Assembly (NCBI RefSeq): GCF_002179965.1
Contig: NZ_NGUQ01000007.1
Coordinates: 62,001 to 126,000 of the forward strand
Direction of reading: 5' to 3'
Source: Pandoraea sp. PE-S2T-3
GTDB taxonomy: Bacteria > Pseudomonadota > Gammaproteobacteria > Burkholderiales > Burkholderiaceae
DNA: 64,000 nt
A program made the position numbers and the translations under genes. Under the pieces are notes generated by a model. That model did no database searches and had not been told where the DNA came from. It worked only from the letters and a program-made list of their open reading frames with translations. Positions 8,892-16,857 of the stretch are shown in pieces. Within the stretch, counting starts at the first letter, position 1, and each line of letters begins with the position of its first letter.

Positions 8892-8930
8892 AAGAGGGGC
8901 ACCGACTCGCGTGGGTGCCCCTCTTCTTTT
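8892..8930 (+). terminator. Rho-independent terminator after the phosphoesterase gene
   Basis: A 12-bp perfect stem (AAGAGGGGCACC at 8892-8903 with its complement at 8914-8925), a 10-base loop and CTTTT after it. Confidence 0.9.
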
Positions 8931-9008
8931 GTCATCTCAATGGTGCCGGATCGCGCGCAACCGAATCCGGTGAGGCGCCATACGTCTGCACCCGTCGACA
9001 CCGCAGCG

Positions 9009-9464
9009 TCAGTCGGTTCCATCCAGCTCATCCGAGCGCAACAGCAACTTGTCGAGCAACCGCTCGTACACACGCATTTCTTCGTCCGTCAGCGCTTCGA
9101 ACAAGTGTTCATAGTGCTCGCGCGCCGCGCCGATCACCACGCGCCACATCGCCTCGCCTTCCGGCGTCAGCGTGACCTTCACCGCCCGGCCATCGAACTC
9201 GTCCGGCGCGCGCCTCACCAGCCCGCGCGACACCAGTCCGTCGGCACCACGGCTCGCCTGACTCTTGTCCAGATTCGCACGCCGCGCCAGCTCGGAGTTC
9301 GACAGCGCCCCCGCCGAACCTACCGCCGCCAACACGCGCGATTCGGCCAGACTCAACTGCGCCGCATCCGCGTACGACTGCGCAATGCGCTTGTCGTGCT
9401 GCTTCATCAGGCGGTGCATCTTGTACGTCAGGAACTGATCGAGGGTCTTGTGAGCAGGCCGCAT
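9009..9464 (-). CDS. MarR-family transcriptional regulator
   Basis: 151-aa winged-helix repressor. The MarR core is clear: LSLAESRVLAAVG, LSNSELARRANLDKSQASRGADGLVSRGLV (recognition helix) and the wing DEFDGRAVKVTLTPEG. The start is an ATG with AGGGGAA 10 bases upstream; the longer open frame adds 20 unsupported residues. It is divergent from the FAD hydroxylase, and two TTGC-N4-GCAA palindromes lie between them, so it probably represses both itself and the hydroxylase, released by a phenolic ligand. Confidence 0.92.
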   Translation of the reverse strand: MRPAHKTLDQFLTYKMHRLMKQHDKRIAQSYADAAQLSLAESRVLAAVGSAGALSNSELARRANLDKSQASRGADGLVSRGLVRRAPDEFDGRAVKVTLTPEGEAMWRVVIGAAREHYEHLFEALTDEEMRVYERLLDKLLLRSDELDGTD

Positions 9465-9501
9465 TTCAGTGTTTTCCCCTAGTCGAAATGAGACGATATT
9501 T

Positions 9502-9517
9502 GGTTGCGGGCGCAACC
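9502..9517. promoter_or_regulatory. MarR-type operator 1 (TTGC-N4-GCAA)
   Basis: GGTTGCG-GG-CGCAACC, a perfect 7-2-7 palindrome, 38 bases upstream of the marR start. Confidence 0.65.
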
Positions 9518-9532
9518 TTAGCACACTAGAAT

Positions 9533-9548
9533 GGTTGCGTTAGCAACT
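9533..9548. promoter_or_regulatory. MarR-type operator 2 (TTGC-N4-GCAA)
   Basis: TTGCGTTAGCAA with flanking G/C symmetry. Its centre is 31 bp from that of operator 1, about three helical turns, so two dimers would sit on the same DNA face. Confidence 0.65.
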
Positions 9549-9658
9549 AAATACGCAAAGGCCAGATTGGCCTTTCCTGCGCGCTTTTGCTGGCCGCCTC
9601 TGCGCTGACACGAGACGGACAATGGCGAGCGCGCCGAGCCGTTTTCGGGTGTCGCATC

Positions 9659-11362
9659 ATGCATCGACCAGAGACCTCCCCGCGCGCGTCGCTTTATCAC
9701 GCGTACCGCGTCCATCCGCACTTTTTCCCGCAAGGTGAGCCGCCCGAAGTGCCTGTTGTCATCGTCGGCGGCGGCCCGATCGGCATGGTCTCGGCGCTGG
9801 CGCTCGCGCGTCACGGCGTGCGCTGCGTGGTGCTGCAAGCCGAACAACAAGTCTCCGAAGGCAGCCGCGCGATCGTCTTCACGCGCCGCTCGCAGGAGAT
9901 TCTGCAAGCGGTCGGCGTGGCCGATGCCGTGGTCGCCAAGGGCCTGCCGTGGACGAGTGGCAATTCGTTCTATCGCGGCCAGCGCGTGTTCCGCATGGAA
10001 TCGCCCGTCAGCGAGGATGATCGATTCGCCCCGCTCATCAACCTGCAACAGAACGTGCTCGAAAGCTATCTCGTGGACGCCATCGAGCGCGAGCCGCTCG
10101 TCGAGATTCGTTGGGGGAACAAGCTGGTCGGCGTGACACAGAGCGAGCAGAACGCGCAGGAAAGCGGCCACGTCACGTTGCAAATCGACACGCCCGACGG
10201 CGAATACACGCAACACGCGCAGTGGCTCGTAGCAGCGGACGGCGCGCGCTCGACGGTGCGCACCGCCATGGGGCTGCGCTTCGAGGGGGCGAGCTACGAA
10301 GGGCGTTTCGTGATCGCCGACATCCGTATCGATCTCGATCTGCCGACCGAACGCCTCGCTTATTTCGCGCCGGACTGGAACCCGGGCAACACGGTGCTGA
10401 TGCATCGCGAGCCCGACGGCATCTGGCGGGTGGACTATCAGTTGCCCGCCTCGGAAACCTCGGAACACGCGCTGCAACCGGAGACGATCCGCGAGCGCAT
10501 CAACGCGCAGCTCGACATGATGGGACTCGGCGGCAAGCCGTGGGAACTCGACTGGTGTTCGGTGTATTCGGCGCGCGCACTCACGCTGCCCGATTACGTG
10601 CACGGACGCATTCTGTTCGCGGGCGATGCCGCTCACCTGCTGCCGATCTTCGGTGTGCGCGGCGCGAACACCGGCTTTCAGGACGCCATCGATCTGGCAT
10701 GGAAACTGGCTGCGGTGGCCAAAGGCGTCGCGCCGTCGGCATTGCTCACGTCGTACACGCACGACCGCGTGGGTGCCGCACGCGAGATCATCGCCGAAGC
10801 GGGCAAGAGCACGCGCTTCATGACACCGCCCTCGCATGGCTTCCGCCTGCTGCGCGATGCCGTTCTCGACCTGTCGCTCGACCATGCATTCGTGCGGCCG
10901 CTGTTCCACTGGCGCACGTCGCGTGCACACGACTATCGCGACTCACCGTTGAACAGTCCAAACGATGACAACGCTTGCATGAGCGCCGGCCCGACCGTCG
11001 GCGCGCCCGCACCGAACGTGAAGCTCGGTGCAAACGACTATCTCTACGATCATTTCGGCGCCGCCTTCCACCTCGTGATCTTTGGCGACGCGCCGCTCTC
11101 CGACGCCCTGTGCGACACCCTCGCAACGTGGCGCGAGCGCAGTGTGCCGGTGACGGTGATCGCGTTCGCCGACAAGCAAACCACGGTGGCCGGTGCCGAC
11201 ATCACGTTGCCCGATCCGACCGGCCATGCGTTCGAAAGGTACGGTGCAGAGCACGGCACGGCCTATCTCGTGAGGCCCGATCACCACATCTGCGCACGCT
11301 GGCAGACGCTCGACGCCGCGCGTCTTACCGATGCGCTCGCGCACGCGACGGCCCGCGTCTGA
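9659..11362 (+). CDS. FAD-dependent aromatic-ring hydroxylase
   Basis: 567-aa group A flavoprotein monooxygenase (PheA/MhpA superfamily). Seen: FAD-binding GxGxxG in VVIVGGGPIGMVSALALARHG (residues 33-53), the DG motif AADGARSTVR, and the GD motif ILFAGDAAHLLPIFGVRGANTG; the last ~110 residues look like the thioredoxin-fold C-terminal domain of phenol hydroxylases. It would add an OH to a phenolic or aryl acid using NAD(P)H and O2. The start at ATG 9659 is chosen because the family N-terminus follows; an upstream TTG at 9587 would add 24 residues. Next come a DUF2783 microprotein and an anion:cation symporter, so the cluster looks like uptake and first hydroxylation of an aromatic acid under MarR control. 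The substrate is unknown. Confidence 0.88.
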   Translation: MHRPETSPRASLYHAYRVHPHFFPQGEPPEVPVVIVGGGPIGMVSALALARHGVRCVVLQAEQQVSEGSRAIVFTRRSQEILQAVGVADAVVAKGLPWTSGNSFYRGQRVFRMESPVSEDDRFAPLINLQQNVLESYLVDAIEREPLVEIRWGNKLVGVTQSEQNAQESGHVTLQIDTPDGEYTQHAQWLVAADGARSTVRTAMGLRFEGASYEGRFVIADIRIDLDLPTERLAYFAPDWNPGNTVLMHREPDGIWRVDYQLPASETSEHALQPETIRERINAQLDMMGLGGKPWELDWCSVYSARALTLPDYVHGRILFAGDAAHLLPIFGVRGANTGFQDAIDLAWKLAAVAKGVAPSALLTSYTHDRVGAAREIIAEAGKSTRFMTPPSHGFRLLRDAVLDLSLDHAFVRPLFHWRTSRAHDYRDSPLNSPNDDNACMSAGPTVGAPAPNVKLGANDYLYDHFGAAFHLVIFGDAPLSDALCDTLATWRERSVPVTVIAFADKQTTVAGADITLPDPTGHAFERYGAEHGTAYLVRPDHHICARWQTLDAARLTDALAHATARV

Positions 11363-11428
11363 ACCGAGTGAAGCGCGGCACGCACTGCTGCATTTCACTC
11401 ACCACGTAATTTTGGGGAAGCCCCTGTC

Positions 11429-11614
11429 ATGACCGCACAACCCACCACCATCGCCGGGCTTGAGGAAATTTACGACACCCTCGCTCTGGCCATCGATGCC
11501 GTCCCCGAAGACCGGCGCGAACTGCTGCTCGCCAAACTCGCCCTGTTGCTGGCCAACGAAGTCGGCAACCCGCAACGCGTGATCGAACTCATCGGCGAAG
11601 CCGCACGCACCTGA
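11429..11614 (+). CDS. DUF2783 microprotein
   Basis: 61-aa helical protein of the DUF2783 family (LEEIYDTLALAIDAVPEDRRELLLAKLALLLANEVG). The family usually sits next to group A FAD hydroxylases, as here, and may be a small accessory subunit; no function is established that I know of. It is too short for a catalytic domain and has no signal or membrane segment. It lies between the hydroxylase and the MFS gene on the same strand, 66 and 96 bases from them, so it is likely cotranscribed. Confidence 0.8.
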   Translation: MTAQPTTIAGLEEIYDTLALAIDAVPEDRRELLLAKLALLLANEVGNPQRVIELIGEAART

Positions 11615-11710
11615 TCGATTCTTTCGGCGCCTGCCCTCGACGGCAGGCCCGCTTTCCTTACACCGCCACACGACAAGTCAAGGCGGGGCGCGTTGGAGAA
11701 GACACTTATC

Positions 11711-13114
11711 ATGAGCCGCACGACCCCTGCCGCCAGCCTCGCCGGCGGCATTGCTACACCTGTACCCATTGCACCGCACGCCGACGCGCCCAGCGCCGCC
11801 ATGGAGCAAGCTGTCGTACGAAAAGTCTCGCGACGTCTGCTCGGCTTTCTGTTTGTGCTGTTCCTGTTCTCGTTTCTCGATCGCATCAACGTCGGCTTTG
11901 CCGCGCTCACGATGAGTCAGGACCTCGGGCTTACGAGCACCATGTTCGGCATGGCGTCGACGGTCTTCTATCTGACCTATGTGCTGTGCGGCGTGCCGAG
12001 CAACCTGATGCTCGTGAAGTTCGGCGCACGGCGCTGGATCGGCGCCATCCTGATCGCGTGGGGACTCGCCTCAAGCGCCACGATGTTCGCGCACGATGCC
12101 ACCAGCCTCTACCTGATTCGCGCCATCGTCGGCATTACCGAAGCGGGCTTTCTGCCGGGCATGCTCCTGTACATGGGCGACTGGTTTCCCTCGGCGGCAC
12201 GGGCACGCGCAAACGCGTGGTTCATGATTGCGATGCCGGTCACATCGGCGCTCGGTGCGGCGGCATCCGGCTATTTGTTGCGACTCGACGGTGTGGCAGG
12301 CCTCGCCGGCTGGCAATGGCTCTTCGTGCTCGAAGGGTTGCCGACGGTGTTGCTGGGCTTCGCCACGTGGTGGTATCTCGACGACAAACCGGCGGATGCG
12401 CGCTGGCTCTCCTCTGCCGAAAAGCGCACGCTCGACGGCATGATTGCGCGCGATCGTGAAGCGGCGATTGCCGTCGCACAGCAGGCTGGCAATCGCCACG
12501 CCGCGACGCAGACGGGCAGTGTCTGGCGCGCCATCCTGACGCCCACGGTGGCGAAGTTCGCACTCGGCTACTTCTGTCTGGTCAACACGCTCTCGCTCGC
12601 GTCGCTGTGGATTCCACAGATCGTGAAGAGCTTCGGCACGACGAGCAGCAACGTCACCATCGGCCTGCTCGCCGCCATTCCCTCGCTTTGCACCATCGCC
12701 GGCATGATCTGGTGGGGACGCCGCTCCGATCGCCTGCAAGAGCGCCGCTGGCATCTCGTGCTGCCGATGCTGTTCTCGGCGGCGGGCTGGGTCGTCACGT
12801 GCTTCGCACCCGAGGCGTCGATGCGTCTCGCCGGGGTCGCCATGGCATCGACCGGGGCGTACACCGCGATGGCGATCTTCTGGACCGTGCCCGATCGCAG
12901 CCTCACGCCGCAAACGCGTGCGCTCGGGCTCGCCGTCATCAACGCCGTGGGGAATCTGGGTTCGGCACTGAGCCCGATCGTTGTGGGCGTGCTCAAGGAC
13001 TGGACGCACTCGTTCACATCGGGGCTGTTGTTTGCCGCCGCGAGCCTGCTGGTGGGGATTGCCGTGTTGTGGTTTGCACCGCTGGGACAGCCCCGGCGGC
13101 AAACCGCGCCATAA
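11711..13114 (+). CDS. MFS transporter, anion:cation symporter family
   Basis: 467 aa with about twelve membrane segments. The ACS signature is clear: SFLDRINVGFAAL in the first helix, then GVPSNLMLVKFGARRWIG and the loop motif GITEAGFLPGMLLYMGDWFP. Members import organic anions such as phthalate, 4-hydroxyphenylacetate or tartrate with protons. GGAGAA at 11695-11700 supports ATG 11711. It closes the MarR/hydroxylase/DUF2783 unit and probably brings in the hydroxylase substrate. Confidence 0.9.
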   Translation: MSRTTPAASLAGGIATPVPIAPHADAPSAAMEQAVVRKVSRRLLGFLFVLFLFSFLDRINVGFAALTMSQDLGLTSTMFGMASTVFYLTYVLCGVPSNLMLVKFGARRWIGAILIAWGLASSATMFAHDATSLYLIRAIVGITEAGFLPGMLLYMGDWFPSAARARANAWFMIAMPVTSALGAAASGYLLRLDGVAGLAGWQWLFVLEGLPTVLLGFATWWYLDDKPADARWLSSAEKRTLDGMIARDREAAIAVAQQAGNRHAATQTGSVWRAILTPTVAKFALGYFCLVNTLSLASLWIPQIVKSFGTTSSNVTIGLLAAIPSLCTIAGMIWWGRRSDRLQERRWHLVLPMLFSAAGWVVTCFAPEASMRLAGVAMASTGAYTAMAIFWTVPDRSLTPQTRALGLAVINAVGNLGSALSPIVVGVLKDWTHSFTSGLLFAAASLLVGIAVLWFAPLGQPRRQTAP

Positions 13115-13147
13115 TGCGTTACCTCTTCGCCCACAGGGAACCCATTC

Positions 13148-13957
13148 ATGTCACCGACTTCCGCAGTGGCCGTTCAAGGATCGACCCTCGTCGTTCTCAT
13201 CGACGCCGATAACGCCGCGCCCGCCATCGTCGAAGGTCTGCTCACTGAAGTGGCCAAGTACGGCGTGGCGAGTGTGAAGCGCATCTATGGCGACTGGACC
13301 AAACCGAATCTCGACGGCTGGAAGAAGTGCCTGCTCGAATATTCGATTCAGCCGATCCAGCAGTTCCGCTATACGGTCGGCAAGAACGCGACCGACAGCG
13401 CGATGATCATCGACGCGATGGACCTGCTCTACACCGGGCGCTTCGACGGCTTTTGCCTCGTGTCGAGCGACAGCGACTTCACACGGCTGGCCTCGCGCAT
13501 TCGCGAACAAGGGCTGATCGTGTACGGCTTTGGCGAGCGCAAGACGCCGCAGCCGTTCGTCACCGCCTGCGACAAGTTCATCTACACCGAACTGCTGCGG
13601 CAAGATCACGAGCGTGATGACGACGACGAGGAAGCGCCCACGCGGCGTAATAAGCGTCGCAGCGCCGCCGAACTCAAGCGCGATGCGCGTCTCGTACGAC
13701 TACTGCGCAACGCCGTGACGGATGTCTCGGATGAGGACGGCTGGGCAAGTCTCGGCTCCATCGGCAGCCACGTCGCCAAGCAGGCACCGGACTTCGATTC
13801 GCGCAATTACGGGTTCGGCAAGCTCAGCGATCTCGTCTCGACCATCGGCTTGTTCGATGTGGAGCAGCGCGCAGGCACGGGCGGCAAGCAAGGCATCTGG
13901 GTGCGGCTCAAGCCAATCAAGCCACGCCGTGGCACGGCAAAACGCGGCGAGGCGTGA
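13148..13957 (+). CDS. NYN-domain RNase-like protein with C-terminal OST-HTH/LOTUS domain
   Basis: 269 aa. Residues 14-150 form a NYN (PIN-like) nuclease domain: VVLIDADNAAP with Asp19 and Asp21, the conserved NATDSAMIIDAMDLLY with Asp83, and VSSDSDFTRLASRIRE with Asp108/110, together the acidic metal site. After a charged linker rich in Asp, Glu and Arg (about 155-180), residues 190-265 resemble an OST-HTH/LOTUS RNA-binding domain (DGWASLGSIGSHVAKQ, YGFGKLSDLVSTIGLF). An RNA-processing or decay role is inferred from the domains. It is 33 bp downstream of the MFS gene and may be read from its promoter, though the functions look unrelated. Confidence 0.88.
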   Translation: MSPTSAVAVQGSTLVVLIDADNAAPAIVEGLLTEVAKYGVASVKRIYGDWTKPNLDGWKKCLLEYSIQPIQQFRYTVGKNATDSAMIIDAMDLLYTGRFDGFCLVSSDSDFTRLASRIREQGLIVYGFGERKTPQPFVTACDKFIYTELLRQDHERDDDDEEAPTRRNKRRSAAELKRDARLVRLLRNAVTDVSDEDGWASLGSIGSHVAKQAPDFDSRNYGFGKLSDLVSTIGLFDVEQRAGTGGKQGIWVRLKPIKPRRGTAKRGEA

Positions 13958-14051
13958 CCCATCGATGGCGAGTCAGTGGCACGAAACGACACGCGGCAGG
14001 CTCGCCACGAAAGCGCTTCATAAATATTTTTCAGAAATTTTCGCCAAAGAC

Positions 14052-14080
14052 TTGCCACCTTCAGAAATTGACCCTATACT
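14052..14080 (+). promoter_or_regulatory. Sigma-70 promoter of tRNA-Val
   Basis: TTGCCA (14052-14057), a 17-bp spacer and TATACT (14075-14080); the start would fall 6-7 bases before the mature tRNA. Confidence 0.75.
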
Positions 14081-14092
14081 CGCGGTCTTTCT

Positions 14093-14169
14093 AGGCTCGT
14101 AGCTCAGCTGGTTAGAGCACCACCTTGACATGGTGGGGGTCGTTGGTTCGAGTCCAATCGAGCCTACCA
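14093..14169 (+). tRNA. tRNA-Val (anticodon GAC)
   Basis: 77 nt with CCA encoded. The acceptor AGGCTCG pairs with CGAGCCT, the D arm is GCTC/GAGC, the anticodon stem CCACC/GGTGG encloses TTGACAT (anticodon GAC), and the T arm is GTTGG-TTCGAGT-CCAAT. All arms pair cleanly. Confidence 0.97.
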
Positions 14170-14183
14170 ACGAACAAAAGCAC

Positions 14184-14223
14184 AAGGCGTCCCGCGTTTT
14201 TCGCGTGACGCCTTTTGTTTTTT
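14184..14223 (+). terminator. Terminator after tRNA-Val
   Basis: Stem AAGGCGTC (14184-14191) with GACGCCTT (14207-14214), inner pairing CGCG/CGCG, then TTGTTTTTT. Confidence 0.88.
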
Positions 14224-14508
14224 CCGCTGTGCCTTTTCACTTTGTCGCCGTCCCCGATGTCCCACCGCTTCGCTGTCCTCTGCGCGTGACGTGACAAGGA
14301 AAGAGCGCGTCCACTCGCGTTACAAAACGACACATCCCCGACAGACTCGTTGCACCTGCCGCGCCACACGCTCGCTACACTGGCCTCAACGATTCGACGA
14401 CAGGCAACACAGCGCTTCGTGCGAATCGATCCGACTCACCCCGCAAGCGCTCGCCTCATCTCGCAACGACACACCGTCACCGATTCGCGAGCGCCACTGG
14501 AGGACACC
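14224..14508. other. Intergenic region before the PVY-repeat protein gene
   Basis: No supported gene or element seen apart from the ribosome binding site at its end. Confidence 0.5.
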
Positions 14509-14808
14509 ATGAAACGCTTTCTCATCATCGCTGCCCTTGGCGTAGCCGCCGCTGCCGCATCAGGTGCCGCATCGGCTCACGTGGACGTCGGCGTGTATCT
14601 GGGCGTGCCGGCACCGGTCTATGCAGCGCCGCAGCCGGTCTACGTGGCACCGCAACCGGTGTACGTGCAGCCGCGCCCTGTGTATGTCGAACCGCGCCCG
14701 GTCGTCTACTACGGCCGCGATCGCTGGGACGACTGGCGCGAACGCCGCTGGGACGATCGCCATGACCGCCACGACCGCGGCTGGCATCGCGGCTGGCGCC
14801 GTGACTGA
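14509..14808 (+). CDS. Small secreted Pro-Val-Tyr repeat protein
   Basis: 99 aa. A signal peptide (MKRFLIIAALGVAAAAASGAASAH, cleavage after ASA) is followed by a repeated APQPVYVAPQPVYVQPRPVYV segment and a C-terminal Arg/Asp/His-rich tail (RDRWDDWRERRWDDRHDRHD). The strong site GGAGG six bases before ATG fixes the start. Small periplasmic proteins of this kind are common in Burkholderiales and unassigned; the tail might bind metal or polyanion, which is only a guess. A terminator lies after it. Confidence 0.85.
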   Translation: MKRFLIIAALGVAAAAASGAASAHVDVGVYLGVPAPVYAAPQPVYVAPQPVYVQPRPVYVEPRPVVYYGRDRWDDWRERRWDDRHDRHDRGWHRGWRRD

Positions 14809-14949
14809 TCGCGCAGTTCGCGATTAGCCCCTTCAACGCGATGAGCGCGACAAGCACCTGACGCATAGCGCAAAACGCATAACGCCCAAGCATCTGGTAC
14901 CGCGATCGAATCGTACGATTCACACGATTCGGCCGACATGAACGAAGCG

Positions 14950-14978
14950 GCCCGCCGGTTGGCGTCGGCGGGCTTTTT
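14950..14978 (+). terminator. Rho-independent terminator after the PVY-repeat gene
   Basis: GCCCGCCG (14950-14957) pairs with CGGCGGGC (14966-14973), followed by TTTTT. Confidence 0.85.
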
Positions 14979-15059
14979 AGCGGAAAGCGGCACTGTCGCT
15001 TTCCGCCTTCTTTTGTCTGCCGTCCGAGTTTTGTTTCGCTGCCCGGCTTTGCGACGACC

Positions 15060-15998
15060 TCACACCATCGGCACGTCGCGCAATTCCTTCTTCATCCATT
15101 CGACGAATGCGCGCGTGCGTGACGGCAGCAACCGTGCATGCGGATAGACGATGCTGACCGGACGTGCCGGTCCTTCGTAGTCCGTGAGTACGCGCTTGAG
15201 GCGGCCATCGGCCAGTGGCCCGACAACCTGATAGGACAAGAAGCTGCCGTAGCCGAGTCCACCGATGCACGCCTCGATCGCCGCCAGTCCGTGATTGACC
15301 TCCAGATTGCCGTCGACCGGCACCGCAAACTCGCGGCCACCTTCGCCCCTCTCGCCCCTCTCGCCCTTCTCCCCCTTCTCCCCCTTCTCCCAGAATCGCC
15401 ACTGCGCGTAACCGACACCGTAGGCACGGATGCAGTTCTTGCCGATCAGGTCGCGCGGATGCGTCACCTCGCCTTGCTCGGCCAGACACGCGGGGCTGGC
15501 GACCACGACACGCCGGATGGCACCGATGTTTTGTGCGATCAGTGTGGAGTCGTCGAGCGGTGAGATGCGAATGCCCACGTCGATCCCCTCTTCCCACAAA
15601 TTCACCACGCGGTCGTTGAGCAACAACCGGCATTTGATAGCGGGATACGCCCGCAGGAAGCGATGCAAGGCGGGCGCGACATGCAACTGACCGAAGAGCA
15701 CCGGTGCGGTGACCACGAGCGTGCCGGTCGGTGCCTCGTGACGCTCAGTCAGACGTGCCTCGGCGTCGTGCAACTCACCGAGGATCCGACGGCAGGTGTC
15801 CAGATAGGCGTGGCCTTCTTCGGTCAGCGCCTGACGCCGTGTGGTGCGATTGAGCAATCGCACGTCGAGCGACGTTTCGAGCGCCGCCAGCGTGCGCACC
15901 ACTGCGGGTAACGAGGCATCGAGCGCGCGCGCCGCCGCGCTCAGGCTGCCCTGATCCACGATGGCGACGAAGGTCTGCATGGCACGAAGTTTATCCAT
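15060..15998 (-). CDS. LysR-family regulator with an in-frame Glu-Lys-Gly repeat insertion
   Basis: 312 aa. The winged helix (MDKLRAMQTFVAIVDQGSLSAAARAL) and effector domain (VVNLWEEGIDVGIRISPLDDSTL) are standard. At about residues 200-220, where relatives read a short beta strand, the sequence is WRFWEKGEKGEKGERGERGEGG before REFAVPVDG, encoded by a 9-bp tandem repeat. This probably lengthens a surface loop of the effector domain. The start is placed at the family N-terminus. Divergent across 166 bp is a GST plus flavoprotein pair, its probable target; the palindrome at 16011-16029 overlaps the leader and could be its site. Confidence 0.9.
   Translation of the reverse strand: MDKLRAMQTFVAIVDQGSLSAAARALDASLPAVVRTLAALETSLDVRLLNRTTRRQALTEEGHAYLDTCRRILGELHDAEARLTERHEAPTGTLVVTAPVLFGQLHVAPALHRFLRAYPAIKCRLLLNDRVVNLWEEGIDVGIRISPLDDSTLIAQNIGAIRRVVVASPACLAEQGEVTHPRDLIGKNCIRAYGVGYAQWRFWEKGEKGEKGERGERGEGGREFAVPVDGNLEVNHGLAAIEACIGGLGYGSFLSYQVVGPLADGRLKRVLTDYEGPARPVSIVYPHARLLPSRTRAFVEWMKKELRDVPMV
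15341..15391. repeat. 9-bp tandem repeat inside the LysR gene
   Basis: About 5.6 units of nine bases (TCTCGCCCC and TCTCCCCCT variants). On the coding strand it gives repeating Gly-Glu-Lys/Arg triplets, always in frame. Confidence 0.9.
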
Positions 15999-16010
15999 GG
16001 GAAGCCACAT

Positions 16011-16029
16011 TACTCCACTTATTGGAGTA
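16011..16029. promoter_or_regulatory. Inverted repeat with LysR T-N11-A geometry
   Basis: TACTCCA-N5-TGGAGTA, a perfect 7-bp inverted repeat containing T16014-N11-A16026. It lies 13 bases upstream of the lysR start in the divergent control region. Confidence 0.6.
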
Positions 16030-16164
16030 GTCAAATCAGTTCTTCACCATTTATCCGGAATTCAATAGGAATAACAATGCAGACGTGGAATGCGTGAATG
16101 GCGCTCGGTAGCAAAAGCGCGACGCCAGCACCACCAGGACCCGCGACTTCACCGGAGCTTTCTC

Positions 16165-16839
16165 ATGACTGCGTCAACCCCATCGACCCGCCCTGCCCCT
16201 AGCCGCCCGATCCGGCTGTATCGCTTTGCCCTCTCGGGGCACTGTCACCGCGTCGAGCTGATGCTGCACCTGCTGAACCTGCCGTTCGAGGCGGTGGATG
16301 TGGACCTCCCCGCCAAAGAACATTTGCAACCGCCGTTTCTCGCCATCAATCCGTTCGGCCAAGTGCCGGCGATCGACGACAACGGCGTGATTCTCAGCGA
16401 TTCGAACGCCATTCTTGTGTATCTCGCGTCGCGTTATGACCCGGCCGGCACATGGCTGCCGCGCGACCCGGCGGCGGCCGCCAACGTACAGCGCTGGCTG
16501 TCGGTTGCCGCCGGCGATCTGGCCTTCGGTGCGGCTGCCGCCCGAATTGTGGTGGCGTTCAAGCGTCCGGGCGACACCGTGGACATGATCCAGCGCGCCA
16601 ACCAGTTGCTCACGCGTATGGAATCGCATCTGACGGCACCGGGCGCGAGCGCATTCCTCACCAGCGCCACGCCCACGATTGCCGATCTGGCCTGCTACGC
16701 GTATCTGGCGCACGCCCCGGAAGGAAACGTGACGCTCGAACCCTATCCGGCCGTACGCGCATGGCTTGCCCGCATCGCCGCATTGCCGGGCTTCGTCCCG
16801 ATGGCATCGCTGCCGTGCGGCCTGAACGCGGCCGCGTGA
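16165..16839 (+). CDS. Glutathione S-transferase family protein
   Basis: 224 aa. The N-terminal thioredoxin-like domain (IRLYRFALSGHCHRVELMLHLLNLPFEAVDVDL, then NPFGQVPAIDDNGVILSDSNAILVYLA) contains the cis-Pro and the glutathione gamma-glutamyl site (Asp-Ser). The helical C-terminal domain starts near residue 110. GGAG 8 bases upstream supports ATG 16165 over a longer frame. It is followed at 18 bases by a flavin-binding PNPOx-like gene and is divergent from LysR, suggesting a detoxification pair for an electrophile. Confidence 0.92.
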   Translation: MTASTPSTRPAPSRPIRLYRFALSGHCHRVELMLHLLNLPFEAVDVDLPAKEHLQPPFLAINPFGQVPAIDDNGVILSDSNAILVYLASRYDPAGTWLPRDPAAAANVQRWLSVAAGDLAFGAAAARIVVAFKRPGDTVDMIQRANQLLTRMESHLTAPGASAFLTSATPTIADLACYAYLAHAPEGNVTLEPYPAVRAWLARIAALPGFVPMASLPCGLNAAA

Positions 16840-16857
16840 GCCGAGTGTGAGGCGATC

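Noticed and set aside
14093-14169. tRNA-Val as an integration site for a mobile element
   Set aside because: No integrase, no duplicated tRNA 3' end and no foreign block follow; the next genes are ordinary.
15341-15391. Phase-variable frameshifting of the LysR gene
   Set aside because: The period is nine, so gain or loss of units keeps the frame; only loop length would vary.
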